From: Opisthorchis felineus
Lineage: Eukaryota; Platyhelminthes; Trematoda; Opisthorchiida; Opisthorchiidae
Length of the DNA: 64,000 nucleotides
NCBI GenBank assembly: GCA_004794785.1
Contig: SJOL01001073.1
Coordinates: 25,069-89,068 of the forward strand
Direction: 5' to 3'
Positions 1 to 13,612 of this stretch are shown one piece after another; position 1 is the first letter of the stretch; every line of letters begins with the position of its first letter. The position numbers were made by a program, and so were the translations under genes. The notes under the pieces were generated by a model that was not told the DNA's origin, made no database searches, and saw nothing but the letters and a program-made list of their open reading frames with translations.

Positions 1-62
1 CTGATGCGAACTGTTGTTGATTACCGATAAGGATGAAACAGCTGTACGTGGATTTATTTTGC
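1..62 (+). repeat. SINE-2 3' fragment, cut by the window edge
   Basis: The segment GATTACCGATAAGGATGAAA followed by CAGCTGTAC matches the tail of the SINE-2 family seen complete at 3261-3384 (minus) and 38938-39100 (plus), where the shared core reads GATTCCC(A/G)(G/A)CAAGGATGAAAC. Only the tail is present because the window begins inside the element. Confidence 0.55.
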
Positions 63-215
63 CTGAAGGAGAATTTTCAAACCTCTTTATACCACCAGCA
101 AACTACAAGCAGTTCGGAAGATGAGACAATTGACACGATGTGAAAACCTGCCACCTGAAATCGAGCTGCCAGCCATCACTTGACCACGTGATGTTGATTC
201 CATGAATGAAGGATG

Positions 216-352
216 ATTGAGCTATAGCTCGTGTAACTACTAGCTAGGAGGTCGTAGGTTCGAATCGTCCTGGAAATTCATGAAATGTTTTCCAATAAGG
301 ATCAAACGTCTACACAGTACTTCTCGCGTTTCCCGTATAGACCGACTCGGCT
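216..352 (+). repeat. SINE-2 copy (tRNA-derived head)
   Basis: The head contains a B-box-like stretch, GTAGGTTCGAATCG, and the tail reads CCAATAAGGATCAAACGTC followed by a TAGACCGACT block. Head and tail match the other SINE-2 copies in order and spacing. The A-box is degraded. This is the usual structure of a tRNA-derived SINE copied by LINE machinery. It has no coding capacity. Confidence 0.6.
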
Positions 353-370
353 TGTAGAACGCAGTCCCGA

Positions 371-1049
371 TTAGTAAATTTTTTCATACATAGTCATAAT
401 CGGCTCTTTTCAGGCACTTCTAGTCTGTTAAGCAGCCACAAATTCTGCAATAGTTCCAAGGTAAGGCACTAAAGATTGAACCGGTTTTCAGGTCATTGTA
501 CTTTGGTAAAGTGGAACAAGCCGATTCGCGCACAGATTTTTGCACATTTGCACAGAATATAGACAAGCCAACCGATTTTCAGGCAGGCGAAATATCCAGC
601 AGAAATGGGGTTACGGCCTCTTGGAGACAATGGATTTAAATAAATGGAGACATCCGTTTTCTGCTACAAATTTGTTGAAATATACTTGGAACATTTTGCC
701 GTTATTGAAACTTTGAAACTGGAATGAGCGTATTTTGCTGAGAGAGTACCAGGCGTCTGTTTGATACTCGTAAATTCAAGGCTTAATCTCGTCGTTAAAT
801 CATCATTTGACATCAGTTGACATTGAAGGTCAACGTTACATCAAGGGATTTCGATCCCATGCACTACCAAGTTCAAAACTGTACTCTGTTTGGAATTACT
901 TTGCATCAAGTTCCGAATGGGTTAGAATGGTCCTCTTCCCTTTCTGATACAGTTAGTCCGGTTAGCCTACACGAAGACAGGTTTGGCATGCACTGGGCTG
1001 AATGCGTGGCCTTATTAGAGGTCATCAGCAGAACATATCCTTGACCGTT
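371..1049. other. No supportable gene
   Basis: This stretch between two repeats holds one open frame of 75 codons (817-1044, plus) with no flanking splice sites, no recognisable domain and a length expected by chance. It runs directly into the SINE-3 fragment. Nothing else stands out. Confidence 0.4.
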
Positions 1050-1112
1050 CTGGGATTCTAACTTCGGACACTTGATGTGTGATGCAAACGTGTTACCTCT
1101 ACGTCACCATTA
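1050..1112 (-). repeat. SINE-3 head fragment (tRNA-Ala-like)
   Basis: The plus-strand text GGATTCTAACTTCGGACACTT ... CGTGTTACC is collinear with 36440-36512, where the minus strand reads as a tRNA-Ala(TGC)-like head. Matching blocks are TCCGGACACTTGA, the anticodon-arm region and GCGTGTTACC. It is a diverged copy of that head only; no tail was recognised here. Confidence 0.5.
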
Positions 1113-3260
1113 CACGCATTACGTAATTAACTGATCGTGTCTGAATCAGTGAACGTTACCACGCTTGAGTAACGTGCTTAGATGACCGCTTGACCACCCA
1201 GTGACAGTTTTGGTCACGCCGGTCGACTCACCCTGACGTCGGTGCTTCCCAATGGAGGAACCCAAGTGGTGCTTGAAATCTGCTGGAGAAATTCAGTTCC
1301 GTAGTCTCCACTGATTACGAAGTCTACGCAAAACTTCATTTGTTTTTGGCATTCAATTTGACTATCAGCGGTATTCAACCAGCCAGTCGTGGGCCAAACG
1401 TTTGCATGTGATTCCGAAAGCACTGTCGTTCTGTTCCTCTGTTAACACCGTATTATTTACACCCACTGGTGAACACGGCAATTAATTGCCCAGCTTGATG
1501 GCTTATTTACAAAGGTTGGCAGACGTTTTGTCAACAATAGAGGGGGTTGAAACAGCGCTTCACTGGTTTTATGCTGAACGCTTACAGGATTTGCCAGTTT
1601 TACGTCAGTGCACCTCAATTCTCCTCGTCTGGTTTTCAAGTATGTAGTTTCACGCAAAAAAGACAAAAACAGTGTTTCAAGTTGAACTGAAGAATGCAGA
1701 TAAGAACATTGTCAGTGGTACAAGACTGCGCATTTCAAGTGCATGTGACGCTTGTCAAACCAGACTTTTATTCAGTTTGCCGGTAGCACGAACGGGGAAG
1801 AATGAAAGACAAGAGCTTAGGCGTGGTTGGTAATTAAACTGTCAAGGTCGGCGAACAGATCGATTGCCAGCGGATCAACAACCAATAAAAGCACCCAGAA
1901 AGCGGAATATGAAAATCGTCAAGTCAACATTTGTGTGCTGTGCACAGCTTTGAGAAAACGCGTTCACAGATCGGCGGCACCGAAGTCTTGATGCACAATC
2001 ACACGGAGATTCACAAAGGGCTAATAAGAACGAAACATTAGACATCAAGAATCGAGTGCAAAATGGTATCCACAGGACTGACCACATATAATCGCGGACA
2101 CTTCTGTGGCTGCAGTTTAACAGGTCATGTTGCTAGTTTGCACCTAAATTCAGTGATATCTATCGATGGTCGCCAAGTCGCTCTGAGGCCGTCGAACATT
2201 TGAAACAGGCGAGGCAAGTGTGGTGCGACTATGAAAACCAATCTCTAGTCACCAGAAGGTTCACGTTATAGAATGATTTTATTACGTTGTGGATCACCTG
2301 TATTCCAGTTTTCGCTTTTGTTGAACGGTTGTATTATGTACATATGTGTTTGTCTGAAGGGAGGCCGGCCACGTTTATACTTTCTACTTGAGTTGAACAA
2401 TGTAAGAAAGCACTTGCCGGTCATCCGAATAAGAGAATCGCACACGAAACCAACTGCAATATCCAGAACGATGACCATCCGACCAAGGGTAACTTTTGCT
2501 AAATCTATCAGCGCTTGTGCTCCAAAAGTATCAACGTCAGATGAGGCAAAGGAAGAAAATTCTAGGAGCAAATGTTGGACCATTTCCTAATAAGTATCTG
2601 TCCGGCACTGTCGTCTCAAGGATAGAATCATCAAACTTATTCCTAATGGAAGTCCTCCGGGCTATCCAGGACTTTCATGGCAGAGTTATTCAGCGGATCT
2701 TAGTAACACTTGAAGGGCGCCATATTAAGGTGTGTGTGGTATTGCTCTAAAACTTCAAGGAATCGAGGGATGACGCCGGTGTCTCGATGATAAACATGAA
2801 AGTTGTGCGGGTGCTCATTGTTATGCCATCATGTTTGGGCTGGCTGATGGCTTGATACTACCGTATGCCATTTCGTCAGACCAACTTCTTTTCTCAGGGC
2901 TGCTTCGGTGCCAAGGGCTCGTACGCATCGTCGCATTCAACACACACCGTCCATAGTTTTTCTACTCTGCGCAGTGGTTTGACCACAGATGACCTGCGAA
3001 TCCGATCAAGATAACAGATATTCCTTTGCTCGATGAGACCGTTTCGAAACCTTACGGTTGAAATGCACGGATTATAAAATAGAAAGGAGTCAAGGCAAGC
3101 AGTGAAAACTATTGTGAATCACGTGGGGTCTGGATGTCTCTTTTTTGACCACTTGACTTCATATCTATGGTGTGCCAGGAGATCGCTGCAATCGTTAAAC
3201 CATTGGATAACATTCAGTAGACATTTCATTCCGTCAGCGAAGCGAATCTATACTGAAAAG
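1113..3260. other. No supportable gene; one ambiguous antisense ORF pair
   Basis: Two overlapping 105-codon frames occur at 2266-2583 (minus) and 2273-2590 (plus). The minus frame follows a fair acceptor (TTTGCTCCTAG, about 2567) and contains a hydrophobic run (GRMVIVLDIAVGFVCD), so it could be an exon. No matching canonical donor or domain was found, so it is not called. The remainder shows no recognisable feature. Confidence 0.35.
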
Positions 3261-3384
3261 CCGAGATGCATTGTACAGCTGTTTCATCCTTGTCGGGAAT
3301 CATCAGCGGTTTGTGTCAAGAAACTCTAAGGGTATCGAACTTGTGACTTTCCGACCAGTAGTTGAACGTTTGGCTACGAGTGGT
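3261..3384 (-). repeat. SINE-2 copy, nearly complete
   Basis: Read on the minus strand it begins CCACTCGTAGCCAAACG (tRNA-like, compare CCACTGGTGGCCAAATG at 38938). It continues through a B-box-like AGTTCGATACCC and ends in GATTCCCGACAAGGATGAAA. Order and spacing are identical to the 38.9-kb copy, which makes these two the best pair for a consensus. Confidence 0.7.
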
Positions 3385-6300
3385 TGATCAGTAATCTGAG
3401 TAGCTCTCACTAAACAGGACATAGACTCACTCATCAGTCAATAACGGAAACCGCATCATGTCGTGAAGTATTGATTGGTTCCTCGAGTGACAACCTCTCA
3501 AAAGGAAGCTCCACAAATCCCGCGAAATGACTCTTCCTTTGAGCTGCTTATTGGCTCGCGGTAACAAAAAAAAAACGCCTGGGAAGATAGCTTTTGGCTA
3601 AAATCCGCAAATGTTGTAAGTCAATACTTTTCGATCGACCACACTAACTATTTTCTTCAGTCTGTGAAAGTAACTTTTTTCACCTGACTTGAGGACCTCG
3701 GTATTCCGACAAAAGTGTGGTAAACTGGCCTGTGACAACTACATCCGAATCGGTCTCACTGATACTGTAGCCAAAAAATTTGCTTATTTTCTTTCACAGT
3801 GTTTAAATAGTCTATTCAATATAGTATTTGCCTAGGAAGCCTCCGTGTGGAACATGGAATGCCTCCCTTTGACAGGTATGGCTACATCGGTTAGAGTTCC
3901 CACGTCTCACCACAGCTTGGTTCGTTGATTTCTCCAGTTGAATACGAATCGACTGGTGGGAAATCGCTGCGGACAATGGTTCATATGACTAGGTCCCTAC
4001 AGAAGCAGTAATCTTATTATGGCCTATCAACCATCGGTGAAAGTTTACGTCCGGACATAAGACAAAACGCGTCTGACACCATGTCTGGCCTACGACAAGA
4101 GCGCTAATCGTCACCGGTTCTCCCTCAATTCGCAAACGATTTCCAACTTGAAAGACTAATGGAGAGTTATTTTTATGTTTACTTAAGTTCTCAAACCTTC
4201 GTAGCTTTCTCAGAATATTCTGGTGACATCGACTTTTTGGACATGAGATTGAAAGAACCTAGATACTCTACATCACGACACGTCACTTGAGGGTAACAAG
4301 TTGACGCCAGGGCAGATGCACTTGCCCAGCATGTCAACAAGAACTGGGCGGCAGTTGATCTGCCTCAAATACTCTATTTCTTTATTTTGGCCAGCGAGTA
4401 GCCTACTGAGGAAATGCAAAAGACATACCAACAGTGCGCTGTATGATTTCATACAGCTGATAATCGTCTTGTGGCTGGGAACTGGGACTACTTCGTGATA
4501 TAAAGGGGGAAAATTCTGGACTGGTGTTGTTTAGTCTTCAATCCATTATCGATCAGAAATTAGGACGTGATGGTTTGGACTTATCCTTTAGACAGCCAGG
4601 GCATCTGAATTGCCCTTGATTTTAATCGATTTACATGTGATTTGTGCTCGAGGTTCACTATATTTTCGAATTTGTTTTTTCAATCGAAGTGTTTGGCATG
4701 TGGCATGTATATGATCAGCTGCCTTCTCTAAGTTAGTGCTCAGTGATGGAGATAGTAAATCGCGTTCCCTGCTGCTTCCAAACCAGATCACTTCGTATGT
4801 TGACTGTATACCTTGTGCTAACAGTGCACTACTTCCAGCTTCCACAGTTTCTATTGGCATGCACAACAACTCATCATTGTTTGGCACACCAATGGCTTTT
4901 CACTTGTCTTCAACCGCACACACGTCTGAGTTCGCATTTGAGCAGGCACAACTGATTTTCATCGACCACTGAGCAGTGGTCTGACAGTCGAATGCGCGTG
5001 CGTGGACATGACGTCAGTCACCTGGAACTATGCTGTGCGACGGTGTACACTACTGATGGAACGTGCGAGTAGTGCCCGGTCAAGTGTCAAAGTGCTGTCC
5101 CTGCATCGGGAGGAAGGTTGATATACAAATTATTGAACTGCTTTGAAGCGTTTGTCCATTATCTTTTAGTATTCAAAAAACGTCCAGGTTAGTTTAGGGA
5201 GATGCTTGAGGATGTTCATTTTTCAAATGTGTGCAAATGAGGTTCATACTTTCGTGTCTGATAGATTGTGACCACTAAGTTCATGTGAACCATCAAACAA
5301 CTCCTCGCTCTGAGGCGTTCTTCTCTTCATCTGTAGCAAAACACAATCATCTACTCCTTCTATGGCCGTGCGTCCGATATAGCCTGACCCAGCATACTGT
5401 TAATCTCCGGCGTCTGTGAAGCACGTTTTGGAAGCGTCCATCCACCGATCGATTGGAGAAAACAACTTATGGTGAACCACTAAAACTTTGGCACAACCAC
5501 ACACTTGACTGGGAAAATACCATGTGTAAAGAGATGAAGTGTTCGATTATGGAGGACAGACCGAGTAGAAGTCAACAACACTTCAGAACTGTTAAGTCTC
5601 ACGTGTACATTAGCAAAACAGCTTGGGAGCTGTTCATTGTTTGAACTGCTCCCTAAGCTCAGCAATTTCACTCTCCATCTATTGGCAACTCCACTCCATA
5701 TTTTTTCTTGCAGTGTTTGGCCTGTTCAATTAGTCTTTTGCAGTTGAATTCCATTTATTTCGTTGACAGAAAATAAAATGTTGGTCTTTCAAGTGACACT
5801 TCAAATGTGGAGACGGCTGGAATTCACCAAGGATCAGGCGGCTAGACTAAGTTGGTCGACAGCCGTTGACGTTCGCGTTATGGGTGCAACATAAAACCAA
5901 GGAAGTTTCTAACACTCTATTCGGTGGAATTCCGTATTTGTCTGAAAAATGTGTGCAATGAGCCTATGCGTTTGACACGCTGCAAACCCATCGATCGTTT
6001 TGACACTTAGCTAATTATGAACACTAGCTGCTATCGGGCAAACTTCCATTTACCAAGTTCAGCAAGGTGTATGCATGTATATTTCCCGCCGATAAAGCGC
6101 CGGCCAAGGCATTACTTTTAGGTGTCTGAGAATTCCCTACAATTCAAGACTTCCCCGTCATCTAACTAGCTAACTATTGACAGCAGTTTACTGTTCAGAG
6201 TAGTCGAGTATAGCTCAACCATATATTGATCTTTCACCGGGATCCGCTAACCTAGTGCGGTTATTTTACTGACCTCGTACCGAAGGGAGGGAAATAAGAG

Positions 6301-9300
6301 GTGGGTTTTATGCTCACTGAGGCTCATCACAGTAAAAGTGCTCGATCATCGTGGGATTCGGGTTTCTTGTATTTGGTGAGCGAGATGTATGTGTTGAAAA
6401 ACCAACGCATGTAGGCAACCTGACGTATTACGTCAGAATGAGTGAAAGTTATCATGCTTGGGTAATGAGGTGTGGTATTTCAATGCACACCCGCCATCCA
6501 TCAAAAAGTTGCCCTGCACCCCCAACGCAACATTACTGATGAGAAGGGACAGGCAGGGCAAAAATCGATAAAAAGGAAAGAAATGATGGTCGGTCGCTTT
6601 AGATGTCGGACTAATCGGGCTCAAGCACGAACACCGCCGCTTCGAGCGCAATAATTCACCTGCCTCATTGTCCGCCTATGTAGTGGTGACACGCATCCGT
6701 CATATGTGACGACCGGAGTACAGTTCTCAGTTCAACTTAGGGTACGCACTTTTTCTGAGTTCTAATAAGAGCAAACGCAAGTCCAACTTTGCTCCCATTA
6801 CTGTCAACTTAAAAGAATAGTGGTACAAGGAGAGGGGGAGGGCTACGTGGACAGGTGGAGTGGTTCCTCCGAATCAGTTGTCGTCAAAAAAACGGTTTTA
6901 TGCATTTATGGTGATCCGTTCTACTAATTTGAGGCGCTCAAATCAAACTCTGTTGATTAAATGTGCGAATGCGTACCGATTATCTCTGTTTTTTGCTGAT
7001 CCGTGTCCCATATAACTTGATTTATTCCCATCTTGGATTGATAGTTTCGTACTAGGGCGAGTCACGTCTATTCGCGTCATCAGTTTTGAACTTGTAAACC
7101 AGATGGTCTTTTCCTTCACCCTTTGCAGGCTTCTTTAGGACCCGTTACATGCATTTCTACAATATTCCAGCCCACCACACTGCTCTGAGGACTTGTTGAA
7201 AACTGCATTCAAAAATGCATAAAGCAAGCCGAAATTCCGGTAGACATGGGGGGGAATTTTTGAGAATATGTGGTTACCCTTTTGATGCTATGTTTCAAGA
7301 ACGCCCGGGATAAAACAAACATCTTGAGAAGCCGCGCTCCTCAGGAATGTTACAAAACACAGCTCACGGCCCTTTGGTTCTCGATGATATTATGGTGGGC
7401 GACAGAAGAGTAATAGTGGGGTCACTTCTTGTTGACTGGAACAACAAAGAACGTCAAACTTTGTATATAAGAACACACAGTCCGCCATTTTAGAATTTCC
7501 TCAGAAATGCCAATCCAGTAGAAAGAACATCTAGCGTTTCTGGTGCGCAGGTGAAGTTTAACCCTCGCACTACAAGTGTAAGGAGGAAAGCCCTTCGCCG
7601 CGGATTTGTTTATTAGCAAACACCAACTCAACAGTTGCAAACTATTAGACAGGACAGCAAACATCTCCTATGCACCTTATTTTAAAAAACCGAACATCCT
7701 CACTCGTCTTCTTGAACTTTCGTGGGTATTCATTGCCTATTACGCAATTGTAAACGAACGCTGCAAAGTGGTTCCACAGGTTCCGTAATAAACCCCACCT
7801 TCCATAAATGCGAGGTGGAGTTACGAGAAAACCACATACTACTCACATGCCTCATCAGTAGTATCCACCGTTACACAAGGGAATCAGCGGGACACTAAGC
7901 TGCCGTACAAAGAAGAACGCAAGTGGTGATTTCACGAGGACATTTGGTTATAGAACAAGAGACTAATTTTCTGGCCCTAACCTTCTGTTAGCGTTATTCA
8001 TGTCCTGGTCGATACTGCTGTGAAGGAAGGTCTCTTGGGGAGGTGTCCATGGCAAGACTGTCTAAAGCACAAGCCTAGCTCCAGGACACATTTTTCACTA
8101 TCCTATCGGTAATGTTCCAACTGGATGAGAAATATTTACACCAAACGGGTCGCAACCTCTTGTATTATAGACGTGAATAACTCTGGACGGATTCACCATT
8201 CTTTTGGAAGTGATCTCCTTAAACGTCAAGACGTTGGAAAGCATACTTTAATGATTGTTTATTCATGATCCCAACTCTAGTGTTTTTGAACCAGCCCTTT
8301 GAAAAGGGCATCCTCAAGTATTATCCCATCCCACCGATAAAGGCGTATAGCAACTCTAAACCGTGAGCCATGAATTGTACTGCCGCCTGACAGCAGCTTC
8401 TGATGGATTAAACATCATTCCGGTAAATGAAGAAATGATACTGGAAAAGGCTATGATTCAGACGAACTAGCGGACTTCTGTTGATCGTAGCTTGCTGGGA
8501 ATATCGTATCTTGCACCTTATTTGGCATGCAATACATCACGTGATGCAACATTGTAACTCCAAATTAGCTTGCTGAATGTGTGCTATATCTGCTGAAAGT
8601 TGCCAACAATTTCCCACATTTCATATTGATCGAGTGCCATTCCAGCAATCAAGAAATAGAGCGAGTTAACTGGCGAAAATCCCACTATCTTTGTTCGATT
8701 TATGTGTAACTGAGATCTCAACCAAGATTGCCCGAATTCCAGTCACTACAGAAGCATCTTCGATTTTTTGACAGAAGATACTACTCATGAGACGACTCAA
8801 CAACTTCGGATATTTTATAAAAGGCGATTGATTCCATTTAACACCAGTGTTTTTCGTCAAAATGGACTGTATTCAGGTTATACGTATATCTTATCTCATC
8901 CTGCTGTCTGGCAGTCTGGGCTTATCCTTTGTTTCATGAAACCTGCTTTACGTGAAGCAGAATGGATGTAGCAGACTGCAAATCCGGAATAGAATAGACA
9001 ACACTGGTGCTATCGAAAACATGCAAACGACAATAAATAGGCAGGAGAGATTAGACGAAGCATCACATAAACTGGTAGAAATAGGTGGAGTTCGTGTAAG
9101 GTTTGGGGTGTCATGTGACAAGTAGGGAGTAAAACGGGGACCTGACTATGCGGAAAAAGAACAACTCAGGTGTTTCACGGTGTAATTAGGGTGCGTTCAC
9201 AGGAAGACTACCGCCACTCGCCTTGCCAGAGGATAAGAGAATCACTGGTGCCCGATGAAATTCTACCGCATCCGAGTTAAGAACAAACATTCTCTGATGA

Positions 9301-10989
9301 GTAGGCAAACACCAGTCAACAAAAAACCGAGTAAGATGGTTGACAAAGTGCATCTACCTTGACGGACAGGAATACAGAATGCACTTATACATACTGGCAA
9401 AACAGCAAAGCTAAAACCAGCCTGTGGTGAGCATTTCCGCGAACATGCATCATCATTTTGTTCACTATCAGCCAAACCATCACTCGCCTATTCACCGAGA
9501 GTAATATTGTAACGAATAATGAAAGTATCAGCTATTTAAAACAAAAACGAAGTAATCGAAGAAGCGACGGAGGAAATTCTGTGATCTAGCCGATTACTGT
9601 TTATTTAATGAGTAGCATTCGTTCGAACGTGAAAATAATGTAAGGTAAGACGAATTGTATCAAGTGGTGTTCGAAAAATGGTCGTTTATAGAAACCGGTG
9701 AGCTTATCTATGCTGTATGGATGGCCTTCAATTTCCGGAACTCAAGCTCATTGAACAAACCGACATTTGCTCCGTTCGTAGTTCATTTTTCAAAATTCTG
9801 AAAGCATTTTTGTTCATATCAATTATTGAATTCTTGGTTGTCTCAAAGGATTTTACGACAAAAGCAGCCACACAGGATAATTTCGCGGAATACCGAATAT
9901 ATGTTGCAGTTTCGTTCATCCGAAGTTGGGATTTGGAAATAACCCTTGGGTATCATTGTTGACAGGCACGCAATCTGTCTCATTCGATGGCTAGTAGACA
10001 CGTATTGCCTCATAATTAAGAGTACCATGTCCAGATTGGCAAAGGGAGGCAGAATCTCGGTACATTCCAGATTGTTTTTCCCTAGCATTTCGGTTTGGAA
10101 ACTGTTGTTTGTGAGTGTTTATAAGAAATATAAGGAATTTCGTTTTGCCGAAGACTGTGGACAACCGGAATCATGGACAAATAGGCTCCATGGAACAGTT
10201 CACGGAAAAGCGAAACATAAGTGAGTAGCTGTTATTTGTGAAGGTGTTACGGGATAGAGTGGTGTGTTGGTTCGTTTTTTCAAGTCTCAGGCTACAATCG
10301 GTTGTGTTTTCTGCAAGGCTATTGGTCCGTTTCCTTAGGAAATCTGCTGATTTGGTAGAGAGTCTTGGTAAGTATTCACTCTTGAGTTTTGCTTTTCTGT
10401 TCTTGGCAATGTTTATAATAGTAGGTTGTGGATGGTTGCGGGATTTGTAGAATGCACGTTCATATAATTCACTTCTGAACAGTCGCTGTCCTGTCCTGGT
10501 GCAATCATTCTGGTGAGTCCACACGAAAGAGGAGAAGCCCAACATGTCATCTTACTGCCGCTGATACGTAAAACTGGAAGACGACATTTCAGGTTGGACT
10601 AGATCAGTGTGAAGATTATGGCTTTCGACTGTAGCTGGCTGAATCCTGTGCTCCCTGTGCTCCAGTGTGCTCCCACTAGGTGTAGGAGAGGGGGCACCGA
10701 TTAACCTGCGACGTCCGTCAAACAAAGTGGCCTGAGTGCAAATCGGATAATACCTTAAGCCAAACGGGTTAAGACCGGACGGTTGGTCGAGTCTGCATAG
10801 GAGGCTGGTGCGCGGGCGCTGATTGGTTGTGTGCGTGTGCGCACACGTGACGTTCCAGGCGGTGACGGAGCGAGAACAAGCGACCAATAGTGTCGAAGGA
10901 AATTGGTGATCAATGTTCTGACGGTTGTAACGGTTGTTACGCTCAGACCTCTGGGGAACTGACAAGTCTTCCAAAATTACCTACTTGTA
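3385..10989. other. Long stretch without a supportable gene
   Basis: About 7.6 kb in which no exon with both splice sites and consistent phase was found. Items noted: a 71-codon minus frame at 9263-9475 with two hydrophobic runs and many RNY codons, no family recognised; a candidate short exon at about 10313-10365 (plus) ending at GTAAGT; a tail shared with SINE-3 at about 10487-10540 (CTGGTGAGTCCACAC, compare CTGGTGAGCCCACACC at 36361); and a 140-codon minus frame at 10552-10974 of repeat-like composition. Confidence 0.35.
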
Positions 10990-11000
10990 TCTGCTTATAG

Positions 11001-11045
11001 CAGCAAGCAACAAGTAACTTGGTAGTCATTTTGGCTACCGTAAAG
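11001..11045 (+). CDS. Candidate 45-bp internal exon
   Basis: An acceptor with a pyrimidine-containing tract (TATCTGCTTATAG) precedes 15 in-frame codons (QQATSNLVVILATVK), followed by a strong donor (AAAG|GTAAGA). Phase is 0 on both sides. A possible next exon begins after TCGTTCTCTGACAG near 11142 and reads ISLDISCL before a stop, which would make this the 3' end of a plus-strand gene. No protein family is recognised, and such a short stretch could be coincidence. Confidence 0.25.
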
Positions 11046-11299
11046 GTAAGATCGATTCAGCATTTTTTACAAACGATAAAGGACTTGGGTAACACAACCT
11101 TTCTCAAAAGCTTCATAATCGATAATCGTTCTCTGACAGATCTCATTGGATATCAGCTGCTTGTGATGGTCTGTAAACTGTCAGTTTCTGGCAAATTCAG
11201 CGGAACTCCGAGAAAATCACACGGGCCAGTCACACATCATATCACACGTCACTCAATAGTTATTAGTCCGTTTTTAATAGTGGTGCTGTACTAACCTGT

Positions 11300-12327
11300 T
11301 AAACATGTCGACAATGAATTTTAGGGCCAATTTTCTGAATATTTCATCGTGTCATAAACAAAGAATAAGCATTTCGTTGTTTGCTAGTTCCTGCCACAAT
11401 ATCTTACAAGCAGTCAATCTAACCGAGAATTTCGGTGGATTATGCGGGTGAAGCGACGTTCTACTTTGGTCGTCTGAACTCATCGGATGGACAGGCAAAT
11501 GTTTACGAGTTACTATAGCCGTTTCGTTAGTACTACTTTAACCATGATTAGTGTCTTTTGTCCGCAGAATGCTGTGTTCTAGTCGATACAGACCGATTAA
11601 ATCCAGCCTAAATGGCTAACCCACAGATCAAAATGAGTAAATTCGTTCGCTATTTTAACCAAACCCCCCGAGGAAGACCGTTTTTGTATCTAATTCTAAA
11701 AACATTACTCGCCGAATTTCATTTTACTCTACAAAGCAACTACCGCTGACTTTTTTCTTCTATTCTACACGTGAATTTCTCCTTTGTTGTTTCTGTTCAC
11801 CAGGCTAAAAATTGATGTTGAATTTGGGTCCACTGAAATCAGATATGTCCATTTCGGACAAGCTGTTTTTCCATGGTGACCAAGATGGATGGTTGTTTCA
11901 ACTTTCGTTAGTTGCACCACTGCTCGGGCTCAAAGATAACACTGGGAAACGGCTGTCGGATATAAGTTATTTGGTGGGAGTCAATCAGAACGGAGGGCTT
12001 GGCGTCACTCAATGGTTTAACCAGATATAAGTGAATGAGCCCACTATGCAACCCAGAATCCAAGCTGACCAACGAAATTACGCGAAAGCCACCTCCAGAC
12101 CAACCAATCATCCCAGTTATTAGATACCTATTTTTAAACTACACAAGCACAGACAGAAGGAGAGGAATTTCCCCTTTCAGCCGCACTTTGAACATGCCAC
12201 TTTGGTAGGTGAGGATACGTTTGCAGTCTAACTGCCAAGCTCGGTGAACAAACCCAAAGCCAAGCGGTGCACCCTTGCTACCCATATTTTACATCTCCAA
12301 CTTGATAGAAATACTTCCGATCACCCA
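11300..12327. other. No supportable gene
   Basis: Only chance-length frames occur (for example 72 codons at 11812-12030 plus and 67 at 11908-12111 minus, overlapping each other). No splice-flanked frame, RNA gene or repeat family was recognised. Confidence 0.35.
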
Positions 12328-12512
12328 CCGAGCTCGAGAAAGCCCACCGATTAGGGCGCGAACTTACTGACCAGAGGTACTTGGTTCGAAACCAACCAGT
12401 GTATCTCGACTGCTCCTGTCTAGACTGAGGGTAATCTGGTATTTTCTCAGCCCTCCAGCTTCAGTCGGGTTGCTCGGCAGCTAGGCATCCAAAGGGTGCT
12501 ACAACTGAATGA
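12328..12512 (+). repeat. SINE-1 copy (tRNA-derived)
   Basis: The head reads GAGCTCGAGAAAGCCCACCG, then GGGCGCGAACTTACTGACC and a B-box-like TGGTTCGAAACC. The body continues TCTCGACTGCTCCTGTCTA and ends GGCAGCTAGGCATCCAAAGGGTGCTACA. The order matches copies at 33504, 36822 and 50806. The A-box (TAGCTCAGT in the others) is damaged here, so this copy is the most diverged of the four clear ones. Confidence 0.75.
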
Positions 12513-13356
12513 ATATTATTTCATTCCGATTACCCCAATAACTCCTCACGGGGCAATGTCGTGCGCCCATTTCAATACGCCATAAAATGGTTAACAGTCA
12601 GACTTCTGCGCTTTGCATCCCACCTCCCGGGGGTTACATGCAAATCATAAAATTGGTTCCTTTTGGTTACGTAGGAATACACAAAGGGGATCCTTATATG
12701 CGTCACAAGAACCTGCGTGTTCACAACCGCGCAAGTGACAGATGCCATAGGAATCTGATGAGCAAGACAAAATCCATAAGCTACCTATCACCCTCCTACA
12801 GTTTAACCTAAACAGGAAAACCTGATGAGCACATGTCATGTATAAACTGAAGCCAGTTTTAAACTTCACAGCATTTTGCGCGAAGATTATATCATTTAGA
12901 TCCCGTTGCTCAGCCAAAAATTGATAACCATTTGCTGACTAGAAACTACGGTAAACTGTTAGAATTTACAGTAAGGTTGCACAGGGATGTTCAGATTTAG
13001 CCCCTTAACCTGTTGCCGCAAAAGCATCGAGCAAACATTGCCCAACAAGCACCATTAGTCTCTCCTATTTTTTATCAAACCACAACTATCGTAGTGCAAT
13101 GCTACCCTCTGAATAGCTTAGCTCTGTAACGTCCATCCATCTTAGCCTGACACCCGTGTTTTCCCAAGCGGAAGCGTCTTACAGAATCACTCGCGTGTAC
13201 GGTCGTTTCAGATCCACCTTAAGACCTGAACAGCGTCTGCTTCATGTCAGCTCAAATGGCTGTGAGTCAATAAATCAGCCCAAACGGTTGAATGTGCAAC
13301 TGAGCGTGATAATAGTTTTTTGATAATGGTCTTCTTCCGATGAAAGATTGCGTCTG

Positions 13357-13358
13357 CA

Positions 13359-13392
<34 letters not shown>
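13357..13392. repeat. (CA)n microsatellite
   Basis: An uninterrupted CA tract apart from one CATACA variant near its start. It is a simple tandem repeat, expected to vary in length between individuals. Confidence 0.95.
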
Positions 13393-13612
13393 AACCCACA
13401 CATTCAAGAGCAGCCCGGTGCTATATAAATATGTGCAGACCTGTAAACACCTGATCCATTTTTGTGATTGGAACTTCCGTTTATGCACGATTGGAGCATG
13501 TGTGGAAGTTGTATGTTGATGAGGTGGTGATTGGAAGAGAATATGCCTCATCAAAGAATCTGGTGAACACGACTGCTGATCTATAAGTTAATAGAAATTA
13601 TGATGTAGATGT

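Noticed and set aside
2266..2590. Opposing 105-codon frames on both strands
   Set aside because: Mirror frames commonly arise together. Only the minus one has a plausible acceptor, no canonical donor was found, and an attempt to place it as a transporter exon failed on motif order.
3545..3615. Plus-strand exon ending at GTAAGT (3614)
   Set aside because: The open frame hits a stop in the poly-A run upstream and there is no acceptor between.
10552..10974. 140-codon minus open frame
   Set aside because: Low-complexity, repeat-like composition, no splice sites and no recognised domain. It may be part of an interspersed repeat, but no second copy was found in the window.
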